Below are positions 7,953-16,724 of a DNA stretch of 64,000 nucleotides, piece after piece. The stretch is from an uncultured Litoreibacter sp. (GTDB lineage: Bacteria; Pseudomonadota; Alphaproteobacteria; Rhodobacterales; Rhodobacteraceae). Every line of letters begins with the position of its first letter. Within the stretch, counting starts at the first letter, position 1. A model generated the notes under the pieces. That model was not told the origin of the DNA. It saw only the letters and a list, made by a program, of their open reading frames with translations, and searched no databases. The stretch is taken from contig NZ_CANKWO010000003.1 in the NCBI RefSeq assembly GCF_947487515.1, forward strand, positions 451,103 through 515,102, in the 5' to 3' direction. The position numbers and the translations under genes are program-made.

Positions 7953-9485
7953 TCAGGTGGTCTCCCCGGTCATGCCGGCCATCATCAGGCCAAGTTCTTT
8001 CTCATCGGTCTCGGACGGCAGACGTTCCCCCATCAATTGCCCGTCAAAGATCACCGCAACGCGATCCGCCAAAGACAAGATTTCCTCGAGTTCCACCGAA
8101 ACCAGCAAGATCGCCTTACCTTTGTCACGTAGGGCCACGATCTGTTGGTGGATGAATTCGATCGCGCCGATATCTACCCCGCGGGTCGGTTGCCCGATCA
8201 GCAAAAGGTCAGGGTCTCGTTCGATCTCGCGGGCCAACACGATCTTTTGCTGGTTTCCCCCCGAAAAGCTCTTGGCCTCCAGTTCAGCATTGGCTGGGCG
8301 CACGTCAAAGCGTTCGATTTTGCCTTGGGCGTCTTCACGAATGGCCGCGTTGTCCATCAGCAAACCCGCCTGATAGGCGTCATCGTCATCATATCCGAAG
8401 GCGGTGTTCTCCCACGCCTTGAAATCCATGATCAGGCCTTCGCGCTGGCGGTCCTCGGGGACATGGGCAATGCCGCGTTTACGGCGCGATCGGGCATCCG
8501 AAAACTTGCCTGTCAAGTCTAACTCTTGGCCATTCACCCGAATGGTGCCGGTGCCGTTCTCAATACCGCCCAAAACTTCCAGCAGTTCGGATTGCCCGTT
8601 TCCAGCAACCCCCGCGATGCCGAGGATTTCACCTGCACGCACCTCTAGTGAGATACCTTTTACGCGCTCGACGCCTGCCGCATCAACGACGCGCAAGTTT
8701 TCAACTTCCAGCACCTTTTCGCCCGGCGTCGCAGGTTCTTTATCTACGCGCAGCAGCACCTTACGTCCGACCATCAGCTCGGCCAGATGCTCTGGTGAGG
8801 TCTCGGATGTTTTCACTGTCGCGGTCATCTCGCCACGTCGCATCACAGACACCGTGTCGGTGGCCTCCATGATCTCACGCAGCTTGTGAGTGATTAAAAT
8901 GATTGTTTTGCCTTCTTCCTTCAGGCGGTGAAGGATGCGGAACAATTGGTCCGCCTCGGCAGGGGTCAGAACGCCAGTAGGTTCATCCAGAATGAGAATA
9001 TCCGCCCGCCGGTATAAAGCCTTCAAAATCTCGACGCGTTGCTGCATGCCCACGCCGATATCCTCGATCAAGGCATCTGGGTCTACGTTCAGTTCATATT
9101 CGGCTGCCAATGCCGTCAGCTCTTTGCGCGCCTTGCGTAAGGAGGGGGCCAGCATCGCACCGTCTTCAGCACCAAGAATCACGTTTTCCAGAACCGTGAA
9201 ATTTTCCACCAGTTTGAAATGCTGAAACACCATACCAATGCCCGCAGCAATGGCCGCTTGGCTATCGGGGATCATGGTTTTCTTGCCGGATATATAGACT
9301 TCGCCTTTGTCAGCTTTGTAGAACCCGTACAGGATCGACATCAGCGTGGACTTCCCCGCGCCGTTTTCGCCAATAATGCCGTGGATCGTGCCGGGCATGA
9401 CGCTGATTGAGATGTCTTTGTTTGCTTGAACGGGGCCGAAGGACTTCGAGATGCCTTTAAGTTCGATTGCCGGAGCGGTGCTCAC
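7953..9485 (-). CDS. BMP-type nucleoside ABC transporter, ATP-binding protein
   Basis: The 510-residue protein carries two ABC modules. The first has a complete Walker A (GENGAGKST) and Walker B (LILDEPTGVLTP), with the divergent signature VGMQQRVEIL. The second has a degenerate Walker A (GVAGNGQSE, no lysine) but a normal FSGGNQQKI signature. This asymmetry is usual for sugar- and nucleoside-type ATPases. The start is GTG at 9485, overlapping the NTF2-like gene stop by four bases (GTGA). The frame is open 34 codons further upstream, but that segment is arginine-rich and overlaps the neighbour. Confidence 0.9.
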   Translation of the reverse strand: MSTAPAIELKGISKSFGPVQANKDISISVMPGTIHGIIGENGAGKSTLMSILYGFYKADKGEVYISGKKTMIPDSQAAIAAGIGMVFQHFKLVENFTVLENVILGAEDGAMLAPSLRKARKELTALAAEYELNVDPDALIEDIGVGMQQRVEILKALYRRADILILDEPTGVLTPAEADQLFRILHRLKEEGKTIILITHKLREIMEATDTVSVMRRGEMTATVKTSETSPEHLAELMVGRKVLLRVDKEPATPGEKVLEVENLRVVDAAGVERVKGISLEVRAGEILGIAGVAGNGQSELLEVLGGIENGTGTIRVNGQELDLTGKFSDARSRRKRGIAHVPEDRQREGLIMDFKAWENTAFGYDDDDAYQAGLLMDNAAIREDAQGKIERFDVRPANAELEAKSFSGGNQQKIVLAREIERDPDLLLIGQPTRGVDIGAIEFIHQQIVALRDKGKAILLVSVELEEILSLADRVAVIFDGQLMGERLPSETDEKELGLMMAGMTGETT

Positions 9486-9835
9486 TCGGGTTCTCCCATG
9501 CCGGCAAACCCAATGAGACGGGTGATTTTTCCGTCTTTGATATCCGCGAAGTACTGGCCATGCTGCATCGCGACGCCGTCTTTGCAAAACGCAACAGTCG
9601 CGCGGGCGTGGCCGTTGTGTTGAGAGACATGCACCACCTTGGCCGAGCCGTCCGGCATCATGTCACCGAATATTTTCACATAGGCCAGATAGGCGTCACG
9701 CGTGGTGATCGGTTCCGGCGCATTTGGGTCTGCGTAGTAAAATGTAGTGGCAAGAGCCGCGTCGGTCTTTGCCGCGCGGCTCTCGTCTGATGGATCGCCC
9801 CAAGCTGAGAAGAATGTGTTGATGCAGTCTGTCAT
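9482..9835 (-). CDS. NTF2-like/SnoaL-type small protein
   Basis: The 117-residue protein has the layout of a cone-shaped NTF2-like fold: N-terminal helices with FFSAWGD, a strand with TFYYADPNAPEPITTRDAYL, and C-terminal strands (VSQHNGHARATVAF, GQYFADIKDGKITRLIGF). Such proteins bind or isomerise small ligands. It sits between the substrate-binding protein and the ATPase of the BMP transporter, overlapping the ATPase start. A role tied to the transported compound is therefore plausible. No catalytic set can be assigned. Confidence 0.7.
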   Translation of the reverse strand: MTDCINTFFSAWGDPSDESRAAKTDAALATTFYYADPNAPEPITTRDAYLAYVKIFGDMMPDGSAKVVHVSQHNGHARATVAFCKDGVAMQHGQYFADIKDGKITRLIGFAGMGEPE

Positions 9836-9851
9836 GCTTGGGACTCCTAAC

Positions 9852-10847
9852 TTAGAACGTCAGGGCTGGGCAGGTTTCGTCGGACATGTAGTCATGCACC
9901 GCAACGTCGCCAGCAATGATCTGGGCCGCAACCGCGTCCACTTCTGTTTTCAGTTCGTCAGAAACCAAGGACGCGTTGTTGTCGTCCATGGAGTAACCCA
10001 CGCCTTCATTGGCCAAGCCCATGACGTTGAAGCCAGTTGTCAGGCCGGGGCCGTCTTTCATGGCGTTGTAAACAGCGTTGTCGACGCGCTTCATCATGGA
10101 TGTCAGGACTTTGCCCGGGTGCAGGTGGTTTTGGTTGCTGTCGACGCCGATGGACAAGATGCCTTCGTCAGCGGCAGTTTGCAGAACACCCAAACCTGTG
10201 CCGCCAGCTGCTGCATAGACAACGTCAGCGCCTTGGCTGATTTGCGCGCGAGTCAGCTCGCCGCCTTTAACCGGATCGTTCCAAGCCGCACCTGTTGTGC
10301 CAGTCATGTTGGAGATTACTGTCGCATCTGCGTTCGCCGCTTTGGCGCCTTGGGCATAGCCACATGCAAACTTGCGGATCAGTGGGATGTCCATGCCGCC
10401 GATGAAGCCTACAGTGTTGGTTTTGGACGCTTTTGCCGCCATGTAGCCAACAAGGTAAGACCCTTCGTGCTCGTTAAAGACCACGGAGCGCACGTTTGGC
10501 GCGTCAACGACCATGTCGATGATAACGAAGGAGGTATCAGGATAATCACCTGCAACTTCGCCCAAAGCATTCCCAAAGGCAAAGCCAGCCATCACAATGG
10601 GATTGAAGCCTTTTTCAGCAAAGCGGCGCAGGGCTTGCTCGCGCTGTGCGTCGGATTGCAGTTCAACTTCCGCGAATTTCGCACCGGATTCTTCGGCCCA
10701 GCGTGTAGCGCCGTTAAATGCTGCTTCGTTGAAGGATTTGTCGAACTTGCCGCCGAGATCGAAAATGATCGCTGGATCAGCGGACGCGACACCAGCGCTC
10801 AGCGCCATAGTCGCAGCTGCGCCAAGGAATTTGTTCATGACTGTCAT
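9852..10847 (-). CDS. BMP family ABC transporter substrate-binding protein
   Basis: The 331-residue periplasmic protein has a signal peptide (MNKFLGAAATMALSAGVASA; ATG at 10847 or three codons later). It shows the BMP/Med pattern: DPAIIFDLGGKFDKSFNEAA at the mature N terminus, DMVVDAPNVRSVVFNEHEGSYLVG, and GGTGLGVLQTA. Relatives bind nucleosides or purine derivatives. It heads the operon: substrate-binding protein, NTF2-like protein, ATPase, two permeases. Confidence 0.9.
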   Translation of the reverse strand: MTVMNKFLGAAATMALSAGVASADPAIIFDLGGKFDKSFNEAAFNGATRWAEESGAKFAEVELQSDAQREQALRRFAEKGFNPIVMAGFAFGNALGEVAGDYPDTSFVIIDMVVDAPNVRSVVFNEHEGSYLVGYMAAKASKTNTVGFIGGMDIPLIRKFACGYAQGAKAANADATVISNMTGTTGAAWNDPVKGGELTRAQISQGADVVYAAAGGTGLGVLQTAADEGILSIGVDSNQNHLHPGKVLTSMMKRVDNAVYNAMKDGPGLTTGFNVMGLANEGVGYSMDDNNASLVSDELKTEVDAVAAQIIAGDVAVHDYMSDETCPALTF

Positions 10848-11010
10848 GGTGGTCTCCCAGTAGTTTTCTTTGTTTCAACCGAAGCAGTATCGGCGATTTT
10901 ATATGTGGTGATCAGGCAGGTCTCTGCCCGAAGATCATCGGGCATTAACGCCTAAGCAACGGTCGGGGGTCAACCGATTCTTGCTTAATTTTGGTCTGCT
11001 GCATGCAATT

Positions 11011-11442
11011 TCAGCCTCCAACGTCTGGGTGACGCCCGATAAGTGAACATCTAAGAACCAAGGCGTCCAATGCCGGAGCTTCTGCTTGCTTGTAGTAGCC
11101 GCGACGGCGGCCAACCTCTTCGAAGCCAGTGGCGAAATAAAGTGCGGTGGCCGGTGTGTTATCTGCGGCCACTTCGAGAAAGGCGTTTGCCGCGCCCGCG
11201 TCTGCGGCCCGCGCTTTGAATGTCTCCACCAATGCGCGCGCCACCCCATTTCGACGTTGGGCCGGTGCCACAGCAAGGGTTAGAAGTTCGGCTTCGTCGG
11301 CGAGGACACGCCCCATGAGAAAGGCGTTTTCTTGGGTTAACAGGAACGTGCTGTCTGCAAAGCTGGAGAACTCCTCTGCCGTCCAAGGACGCGGGGTCGT
11401 GAAGCATTGCGCATGCAAAGCGGCCAGTTCATCCGGTGTCAT
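11011..11442 (-). CDS. rimI: GNAT N-acetyltransferase, RimI-like
   Basis: The 143-residue GNAT protein has the acetyl-CoA motif A as LTLAVAPAQRRNGVARALVE and motif B as AFLEVAADNTPATALYFATGFEEVGRR. It is the usual pattern of RimI, the acetyltransferase for ribosomal protein S18. The ATG overlaps the tsaB stop by four bases, matching the widespread tsaB-rimI pairing. The C terminus lacks any extra domain. Confidence 0.85.
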   Translation of the reverse strand: MTPDELAALHAQCFTTPRPWTAEEFSSFADSTFLLTQENAFLMGRVLADEAELLTLAVAPAQRRNGVARALVETFKARAADAGAANAFLEVAADNTPATALYFATGFEEVGRRRGYYKQAEAPALDALVLRCSLIGRHPDVGG

Positions 11443-12098
11443 AGGATGACGGGGGCAGGGTCGCGAGGGGGGGCGGCATCCGCGGGGCGCAGATAAAGCG
11501 GGGCAGGGCGGCTGCCGTCCAACATACGGGTGCTGGCAATGCGGGCGGTGGCCTCTATCGCCGCGCGGGCGGTGGTTTCTACGTGATGACAGCCGAGGCG
11601 CAGAGCAAGGTTTGCGCTGTCGTGCCCGACGACCGTAAGACCCCCATCGGGGCTTTGAGACACATCTTGCAAAAGCGACAAGGTCGGAGGCGCCAACGCG
11701 ATCCCCCCTATGTCAAACAGCTGAGAATAAGCTTTGTTCTGACGCGCATCGATCACTGCCAAAGTTTTCCCAGTTATTGAGGGCGCATCCGCCATCGCCT
11801 CCAAGGCGCTGACCCCAATGGCCGGTACACCCAATGACACGGCCAAGCCCCGCGCGGCGCTGACCGAGACGCGGATGCCGGTAAAGTTGCCCGGACCAAT
11901 GCCCACTCCGATGCGGTCCAGATCAGACCAATTTTTGCCCGCCTCGGTCAAGACCTCCTCGAGGAGGGGCATCAGGCGCTCTGCTTGGCCTTTGGCCATG
12001 TCCTCGACACGGGTCGCGACAATCGTGTCGCCCAACAACAAAGCGGCCGCGCAATGCGCAGCCGATGTGTCAAATGCCAATGTAAGTTGATCAGCCAT
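11439..12098 (-). CDS. tsaB: tRNA threonylcarbamoyladenosine biosynthesis protein TsaB
   Basis: The 219-residue ASKHA-fold protein starts MADQLTLAFDTSAAHCAAAL and carries GIGPGNFTGIRVSVSAARGLA, the TsaB signature. TsaB dimerises with TsaD in the t6A37 tRNA modification complex. ATG 12098 is preferred to the in-frame ATG at 12134, which would add a 12-residue arginine/proline-rich leader. It overlaps rimI at its 3' end and follows the Nfu gene by 10 bases. Confidence 0.9.
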   Translation of the reverse strand: MADQLTLAFDTSAAHCAAALLLGDTIVATRVEDMAKGQAERLMPLLEEVLTEAGKNWSDLDRIGVGIGPGNFTGIRVSVSAARGLAVSLGVPAIGVSALEAMADAPSITGKTLAVIDARQNKAYSQLFDIGGIALAPPTLSLLQDVSQSPDGGLTVVGHDSANLALRLGCHHVETTARAAIEATARIASTRMLDGSRPAPLYLRPADAAPPRDPAPVIL

Positions 12099-12108
12099 AG
12101 CGTCAGAC

Positions 12109-12672
12109 TTAGGCCGCGACGGGGCGAACCTCAACCACTTCGGGGATGTAGTGGCGCAGCAGATTTTCGATCCCCATCTTCAGTGTCACTGTGGAGGACG
12201 GGCAGCCCGCGCAGGCCCCTTGCATATGCAGGTACACGATGCCCCGCTCAAAGCCGTGGAAGGTGATGTCGCCCCCATCTTGCGCCACTGCTGGGCGCAC
12301 GCGGGTATCTAGGAGCTCTTTGATTTGCTCGACAATTGCGCCGTCTTCGCCGCTGTGTTCTGCGTGGCCACCGCTTTCGGCGGTGTCACCGGCAAGGGCA
12401 GGTTGGCCGGATTGAAAATGCTCCATCACGGCCCCCAGAATGGCGGGTTTGACGTGATCCCATTCCACAGTGTCGGCCTTGGTCACGGTGACAAAGTCAT
12501 TTCCAAGGAACACGCCTGTGACGCCTTCCACAGCGAAAACGCGGCTCGCGAGGGGAGAGGTTCCGGCTGTGTCCGCCGACGGGAAATCCGCAGTTCCCAT
12601 TTCCAGCACTGTCTGTCCGGGTAGGAACTTTAGCGTAGCGGGGTTGGGAGTGGATTCTGTCTGGATAAACAT
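12109..12672 (-). CDS. NifU/Nfu family iron-sulfur cluster carrier
   Basis: The 187-residue protein has an Nfu N-terminal domain (MFIQTESTPNPATLKFLPG) and a C-terminal NifU domain with the cluster-binding CAGC motif near residue 154. Such Nfu proteins hold a 4Fe-4S cluster between two subunits and pass it to target enzymes. A short, acidic, histidine-containing linker joins the domains. It lies 10 bases upstream of tsaB and is probably cotranscribed with it. Confidence 0.92.
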   Translation of the reverse strand: MFIQTESTPNPATLKFLPGQTVLEMGTADFPSADTAGTSPLASRVFAVEGVTGVFLGNDFVTVTKADTVEWDHVKPAILGAVMEHFQSGQPALAGDTAESGGHAEHSGEDGAIVEQIKELLDTRVRPAVAQDGGDITFHGFERGIVYLHMQGACAGCPSSTVTLKMGIENLLRHYIPEVVEVRPVAA

Positions 12673-12764
12673 GGCGGGGCCTCTTTGATGTAGACTGTAG
12701 ATATGAGACTGCGCAGGCGCGAAGTCAATAGTTTGGAATTATTCTAAGGTGGCTGGGCGTGACC

Positions 12765-13226
12765 CTAGCTCACAGCTTCCAGCCGCTCTTTCGTCATTTC
12801 CCCTGGTACGATTGTGACAGGCATCGGCAGGGTACCAGACTGGCGCGTCAGCTCTGTAACGAGTGGGCCAGGGCCTTGCTTGCCAGTGCCTGCACCAAGA
12901 ACCAAAACGCCCACTTCGGGGTCGTCTTTCACCTGAGCCAGAATTTCGGGCACGGGTTCGCCTTCACGGATCACCAACTCGGGGTCGACCCCCTGCTTGT
13001 CGCGCATCCACTTTGCGAACACCTCGAAATGGGCGACGATGCGCTCCCGCGCCTCTTGGCGCATAATCTCGCCCACGCCAACCCAGTGGTTGAAATCCTC
13101 GGGCGGAATGACCGCCAGAATTTCAACGCCGCCACCCGTGCGCGCAGCACGCATCGCCGCAAACCGCATGGCGTTGAGGCATTCACGACTATCATCGAGT
13201 ACAACAAGAAACTTACGCATGGCCAA
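12765..13226 (-). CDS. Universal stress protein (UspA family)
   Basis: The 153-residue single Usp domain begins FLVVLDDSRECLNAMRFA and has the nucleotide-binding loop VLGAGTGKQGPGPLVTEL near 115-135, close to the G-2x-G-9x-G(S/T) pattern of ATP-binding Usp proteins, then the final strand PVTIVPG. It appears to be monocistronic. The triggering stress cannot be inferred from the sequence. Confidence 0.85.
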   Translation of the reverse strand: MAMRKFLVVLDDSRECLNAMRFAAMRAARTGGGVEILAVIPPEDFNHWVGVGEIMRQEARERIVAHFEVFAKWMRDKQGVDPELVIREGEPVPEILAQVKDDPEVGVLVLGAGTGKQGPGPLVTELTRQSGTLPMPVTIVPGEMTKERLEAVS

Positions 13227-13307
13227 AGCCCTCCCGAGTGCGGATCATGCTTGATGCGCACGCGCCGTGCAATACATGGTTTGCCCTGCCTGTATATTCT
13301 TCGCGGA

Positions 13308-14168
13308 TTATTCTGACAGCGCCCAGTCCCAATACATCTCGCGCACCCGTTTGGTCACGGGGCCAGACTGGTAGGAGGTGCCATCGAATTCCTTCACCGG
13401 TGTGACTTTCATCATATTGCCGGACAAGAAGACCTCGTCGGCCTCGCGGAAATCTTGGAACGTCAAAACCGCCTCACGCACCGATACCCCATCATGGGCG
13501 AGGTTGGTCATATGTCGCGCGCGCGTGATGCCAGACAAAAAGCACCCATTTGGGATTGGCGTCAGTATTTCGCCGTCACGAACCATGAAAACATTGGCCG
13601 TCGCGGTTTCGGCTACATTGCCCAATGCATCTGCGACCAAGGCGTTGCCGAAGCCTTTGGCACGCGCTTCCGACAACATGCGGGCGTTGTTCGGGTAGAG
13701 ACATCCGGCCTTGGCATTTACAACACTTGAGTCAAGCGTGGGCCTGCAAAACTGGGTTGTCGTCAAAGTTGTGGACGCCCCCTGCGGAGCCATGGGAATT
13801 TCTTCCAAGCAGATCGCAAAGCCGGTTTCATCCGGCTTCGGGACGATCCCCAGATCGTCACCGGCAATGGCCCAATACATTGGCCGAATGTAGACCGCGG
13901 CGGTCTTCGGGTAGGCGGACAGGCCTTCGCGCACGATGTCGACCATCTGCTCGGCGGTATGTGTCGGGGTGATCATCAGCGCAGCGGCGGAGCGGTTCAC
14001 CCTTTCGCAATGGGCCAACAAGTCGGGCGCCACACCTTCAAAGTAGCGGGCCCCGTCAAACACCGAGGTTCCAAGCCACATGGCATGATCTGCCGCGCGC
14101 ATAACGGCGAGGTCGCTCGCGTGCCAACTGCCATTGAAGTATGTGCGGATGTTGATGCCAGTTGCCAC
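13308..14168 (-). CDS. ilvE: Branched-chain amino acid aminotransferase (class IV PLP enzyme)
   Basis: The 286-residue fold-type IV aminotransferase has the probable PLP lysine in VNAKAGCLYPNNARMLSEA, a glutamate in LGNVAETATANVFMV, and the phosphate-binding GITR motif. It would transaminate branched-chain 2-oxo acids with glutamate. The sequence around the lysine differs from the most common BCAT form, and D-amino-acid transaminase or a broader specificity cannot be excluded, so the gene symbol is provisional. Confidence 0.8.
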   Translation of the reverse strand: MATGINIRTYFNGSWHASDLAVMRAADHAMWLGTSVFDGARYFEGVAPDLLAHCERVNRSAAALMITPTHTAEQMVDIVREGLSAYPKTAAVYIRPMYWAIAGDDLGIVPKPDETGFAICLEEIPMAPQGASTTLTTTQFCRPTLDSSVVNAKAGCLYPNNARMLSEARAKGFGNALVADALGNVAETATANVFMVRDGEILTPIPNGCFLSGITRARHMTNLAHDGVSVREAVLTFQDFREADEVFLSGNMMKVTPVKEFDGTSYQSGPVTKRVREMYWDWALSE

Positions 14169-14212
14169 GGGTTTGCCCTTCCTAAAGTTGACTCACGCTA
14201 GGAGCAATTAGG

Positions 14213-14701
14213 TCAGGCGTCCAGACCTTTTCGCCCCGCCGCCATCAAAGCCGGAATATCCAGCGGTTCATTGGTCATCGCAAGGCTGCCGTCCTTGGCG
14301 CGCGGCCAGTCACTTGGCGGGCGATCTCGGTAAAGCTCGACGCCATTGCCATCTGGGTCGTTGAAATAGACCGCTTCGCTAGCTCCGTGATCCGCGGCTC
14401 CTTGCAATTTGCAGCAGTGCTCAAACGCGCGAATGACGGCTTGGCCCAAGGCTGCGCGATCAGGATAGAGGAACGCAGAGTGATACAAACCAGGTTCCTT
14501 GTTGGTCAGGCGGGACGTCCCTTTGGAGCGCCAAGTATTCAACCCAAGATGATGGTGATACCCACCAAAGGACATAAATGCTGCGCTGTTGCTGGATTGC
14601 TGAACTTCAAGGCCAACCACATCACGGTAAAACGCGATAGATTTCTCAAGGTCAGAGACCTGTAGGTGAACATGGCCAAGTGTTGGGGTTATATGTGTCA
14701 T
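14213..14701 (-). CDS. VOC family protein (glyoxalase/dioxygenase superfamily)
   Basis: The 162-residue protein begins with a vicinal-oxygen-chelate module (LGHVHLQVSDLEKSIAFYRDV), contains GGYHHHLGLNTW, and ends the module with YFNDPDGNGVELYRDRP, so metal-binding histidine and glutamate are present. The length and HHLGLN motif recall catechol-2,3-dioxygenase-like CatE proteins, but the substrate is unknown. ATG 14701 is chosen because aggag lies six bases upstream; the frame is open to 14779 without a better site. Confidence 0.8.
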   Translation of the reverse strand: MTHITPTLGHVHLQVSDLEKSIAFYRDVVGLEVQQSSNSAAFMSFGGYHHHLGLNTWRSKGTSRLTNKEPGLYHSAFLYPDRAALGQAVIRAFEHCCKLQGAADHGASEAVYFNDPDGNGVELYRDRPPSDWPRAKDGSLAMTNEPLDIPALMAAGRKGLDA

Positions 14702-14788
14702 AGCGAACTCCTTTGCATCGAAGTTAGCCAAGATTTTCTGGTTGGGTAGGCCTGTGGGCGCATGGTGTCTGTGCGCCAAAGAACAAAT

Positions 14789-14820
14789 GCCTCCGGTCTC
14801 GGGGGAGCGGGACCGGAGGC
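14789..14820 (-). terminator. Candidate terminator of trpS
   Basis: A perfect 10-bp stem (gcctccggtc at 14789-14798, gaccggaggc at 14811-14820) lies about 100 bases downstream of trpS. In the minus direction it is followed by atttgttcttt, a weak U-tract, so termination is plausible but not certain. The remaining 200 bases between trpS and the VOC gene hold no further ORF. Confidence 0.5.
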
Positions 14821-14918
14821 AAGTTAGATAACCGCCCCCTATGCCGGGACAGGGCGAGGGGCATTGCGGCTGGTGCTCTTACAGTGCCGCGAATCTGAAT
14901 CGATTTTGTGACAGGGCC

Positions 14919-15938
14919 TTACCGCACCATCCCGACGATATCGTAGGTTTTTGCGAGGATCGGCTCGGTGATTTCGCGCGCGCGTTCAGCGCCACGGCTT
15001 AGAATTTTGTCGATCTCGCCTTGGTCCTGCATCAAGCGCGACATCTCGGATGAAATCGGGGACAGTTTGGAGACCGCCAATTCCGCCAGCATCGGCTTGA
15101 ACTCCGAGAACTGCTTGCCGCCAACATCTGCCAGAACCTGCTCCGGTGTCATGTCAGAGAAGGCCGCATAGATGTTGATCAGATTGCGGGCCTCTGGGCG
15201 CTCTGCCAAACCTGCGACCTCGGAGGGCAGGGCGTCTGGGTCGGTGCGGGCTTTGCGCAGTTTGGCGGCAATCGTGTCCGCGTCATCCGTCATGTTGATC
15301 CGGCTCATGTCCGAGGCGTCGGATTTCGACATTTTCTTGGACCCGTCGCGCAACGACATCACCCGCGTCGCCGCCCCCTCAATCACTGGCTCGGTGATCG
15401 GGAAGAAGTCCACGCCGTAGTCATGGTTGAACTTGGCCGCGATGTCGCGGGTCAATTCCAGGTGCTGCTTTTGGTCGTCGCCCACGGGCACATGCGTGGC
15501 GTGGTAGATCAAGATGTCAGCGGCCATAAGCGAAGGGTAGGCGAAGAGGCCCACGGATGCGTTCTCGCGGTTTTTGCCAGCCTTGTCTTTGAACTGCGTC
15601 ATGCGGTTCAACCAACCCATGCGGGCCACAGTGTTGAAAACCCACGCCAGCTGCGCGTGTTCGGGCACCTGAGATTGGTTGAACAGGATCGATTTTTCAG
15701 GATCAACGCCGGAGGCAATGAAGCCCGCGCATAGCTCACGGGTGTTGCGCTTTAGCGTTTCGGGGTCTTGCCAGACGGTGATGGCGTGCAGATCCACCAT
15801 GCAGTAGATCGTCTCGAAATTTCCCTCGTTTTGCATCGTGGTAAAGCGTTTGAGCGCCCCGAGGTAGTTGCCAAGGGTCAGGCCGCCGGAAGGCTGGATG
15901 CCTGAGAACACGCGCGGTTGGAAGGCCGTGTTTGCCAT
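14919..15938 (-). CDS. trpS: Tryptophanyl-tRNA synthetase
   Basis: The 339-residue class Ic synthetase has the HIGH-equivalent in [19 protein letters not shown] and the KMSKS loop as [12 protein letters not shown] near residue 200. It charges tRNA-Trp. Length and motif order are normal for bacterial TrpS. It is transcribed away from the divergent rhomboid-like gene; murJ lies beyond that. Confidence 0.95.
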   Translation of the reverse strand: MANTAFQPRVFSGIQPSGGLTLGNYLGALKRFTTMQNEGNFETIYCMVDLHAITVWQDPETLKRNTRELCAGFIASGVDPEKSILFNQSQVPEHAQLAWVFNTVARMGWLNRMTQFKDKAGKNRENASVGLFAYPSLMAADILIYHATHVPVGDDQKQHLELTRDIAAKFNHDYGVDFFPITEPVIEGAATRVMSLRDGSKKMSKSDASDMSRINMTDDADTIAAKLRKARTDPDALPSEVAGLAERPEARNLINIYAAFSDMTPEQVLADVGGKQFSEFKPMLAELAVSKLSPISSEMSRLMQDQGEIDKILSRGAERAREITEPILAKTYDIVGMVR

Positions 15939-16016
15939 GGTCAGTATCTCCGTCTGGATTTATCGGTCCTTGTCGCTTACCCATGGGCCAACAAGAGGTC
16001 AACCAGAGCAGGTTCC

Positions 16017-16724
16017 ATGTATAACGAAAACGCTGATGAATCCCCATTTAACGCCTTGCCGCCAGTGGTTGTCGCCTTGGCCATCCTTCTGGCTGGGGTT
16101 GAGGTTATTTTCCAAGCTGGCGCCAGCGGGCTTGTGGGGGGCGCGCAGGGCATCGGCTGGCGGTTGTCTGCCGTGGAGGATTACGGATTTTCGGGCTACA
16201 TTTGGGATCAGATGTTTGCGCAAAGCTACTATCCCCTTGAGTATATGCAACGCTTTGTGACCTATCCCTTCGTGCACGGAAATTTCACCCATGCGGCCTT
16301 CGCAGTGGTGATTGTGCTGGCTATGGGGAAGGCGGTGGGCGAGGTGTTTTCCGCGCTTTCCTTTATCAGTGTCTTTGTGGTTTCATCTGTTTTTGGGGCG
16401 CTGATGTATGCGGTGCTGACCAATGACCAAGCGCCCTTGTTTGGGGCCTATCCTGGGGCCTATGGGTTGATTGGGGCATTCACATTTTTGCTTTGGGTGA
16501 AGCTTGCGGCCGTGGGTGCGAACTCGATGCGGGCCTTTACGTTGATCGGCGTCCTGATGGGGTTGCGATTGGTGTTTGGTCTGACCGCTCAGTTGCTTGG
16601 ACAGCATGGTTTCGGGTTGGACTGGGTCGCCGAGTTGTCAGGCTTTGGGGCGGGGTTTTTGATGTCGTTTCTTGTCAGCCCCGGTGGCTGGGGGCGGGTG
16701 CTGGCGAAGATGCGCCAGCGTTAA
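16017..16724 (+). CDS. Rhomboid-like membrane protein lacking catalytic residues
   Basis: The 235-residue polytopic protein has the rhomboid layout: an HGNFTHAAF helix, a GAYPGAYGLIGAF helix where active rhomboids have GxSG, and a final AELSGFGAGFL helix where active ones have the catalytic histidine. The serine position is tyrosine, and the histidine position is not His. It should therefore be a non-protease rhomboid family member, perhaps binding membrane clients. ATG 16017 is used; the open frame continues upstream to 15918 into the trpS promoter area. It overlaps the murJ stop by four bases. Confidence 0.75.
   Translation: MYNENADESPFNALPPVVVALAILLAGVEVIFQAGASGLVGGAQGIGWRLSAVEDYGFSGYIWDQMFAQSYYPLEYMQRFVTYPFVHGNFTHAAFAVVIVLAMGKAVGEVFSALSFISVFVVSSVFGALMYAVLTNDQAPLFGAYPGAYGLIGAFTFLLWVKLAAVGANSMRAFTLIGVLMGLRLVFGLTAQLLGQHGFGLDWVAELSGFGAGFLMSFLVSPGGWGRVLAKMRQR

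Noticed and set aside
10925-10944. 7-bp hairpin (tgcccga/tcgggca) between rimI and the BMP operon
   Set aside because: No U-tract on the minus strand and only a short stem; too weak to call a terminator or riboswitch. A purine riboswitch consensus was also looked for here and not found.
9747-10955. 402-codon open frame on the plus strand
   Set aside because: It is antisense to the BMP substrate-binding protein and NTF2-like genes and its translation lacks any domain pattern.
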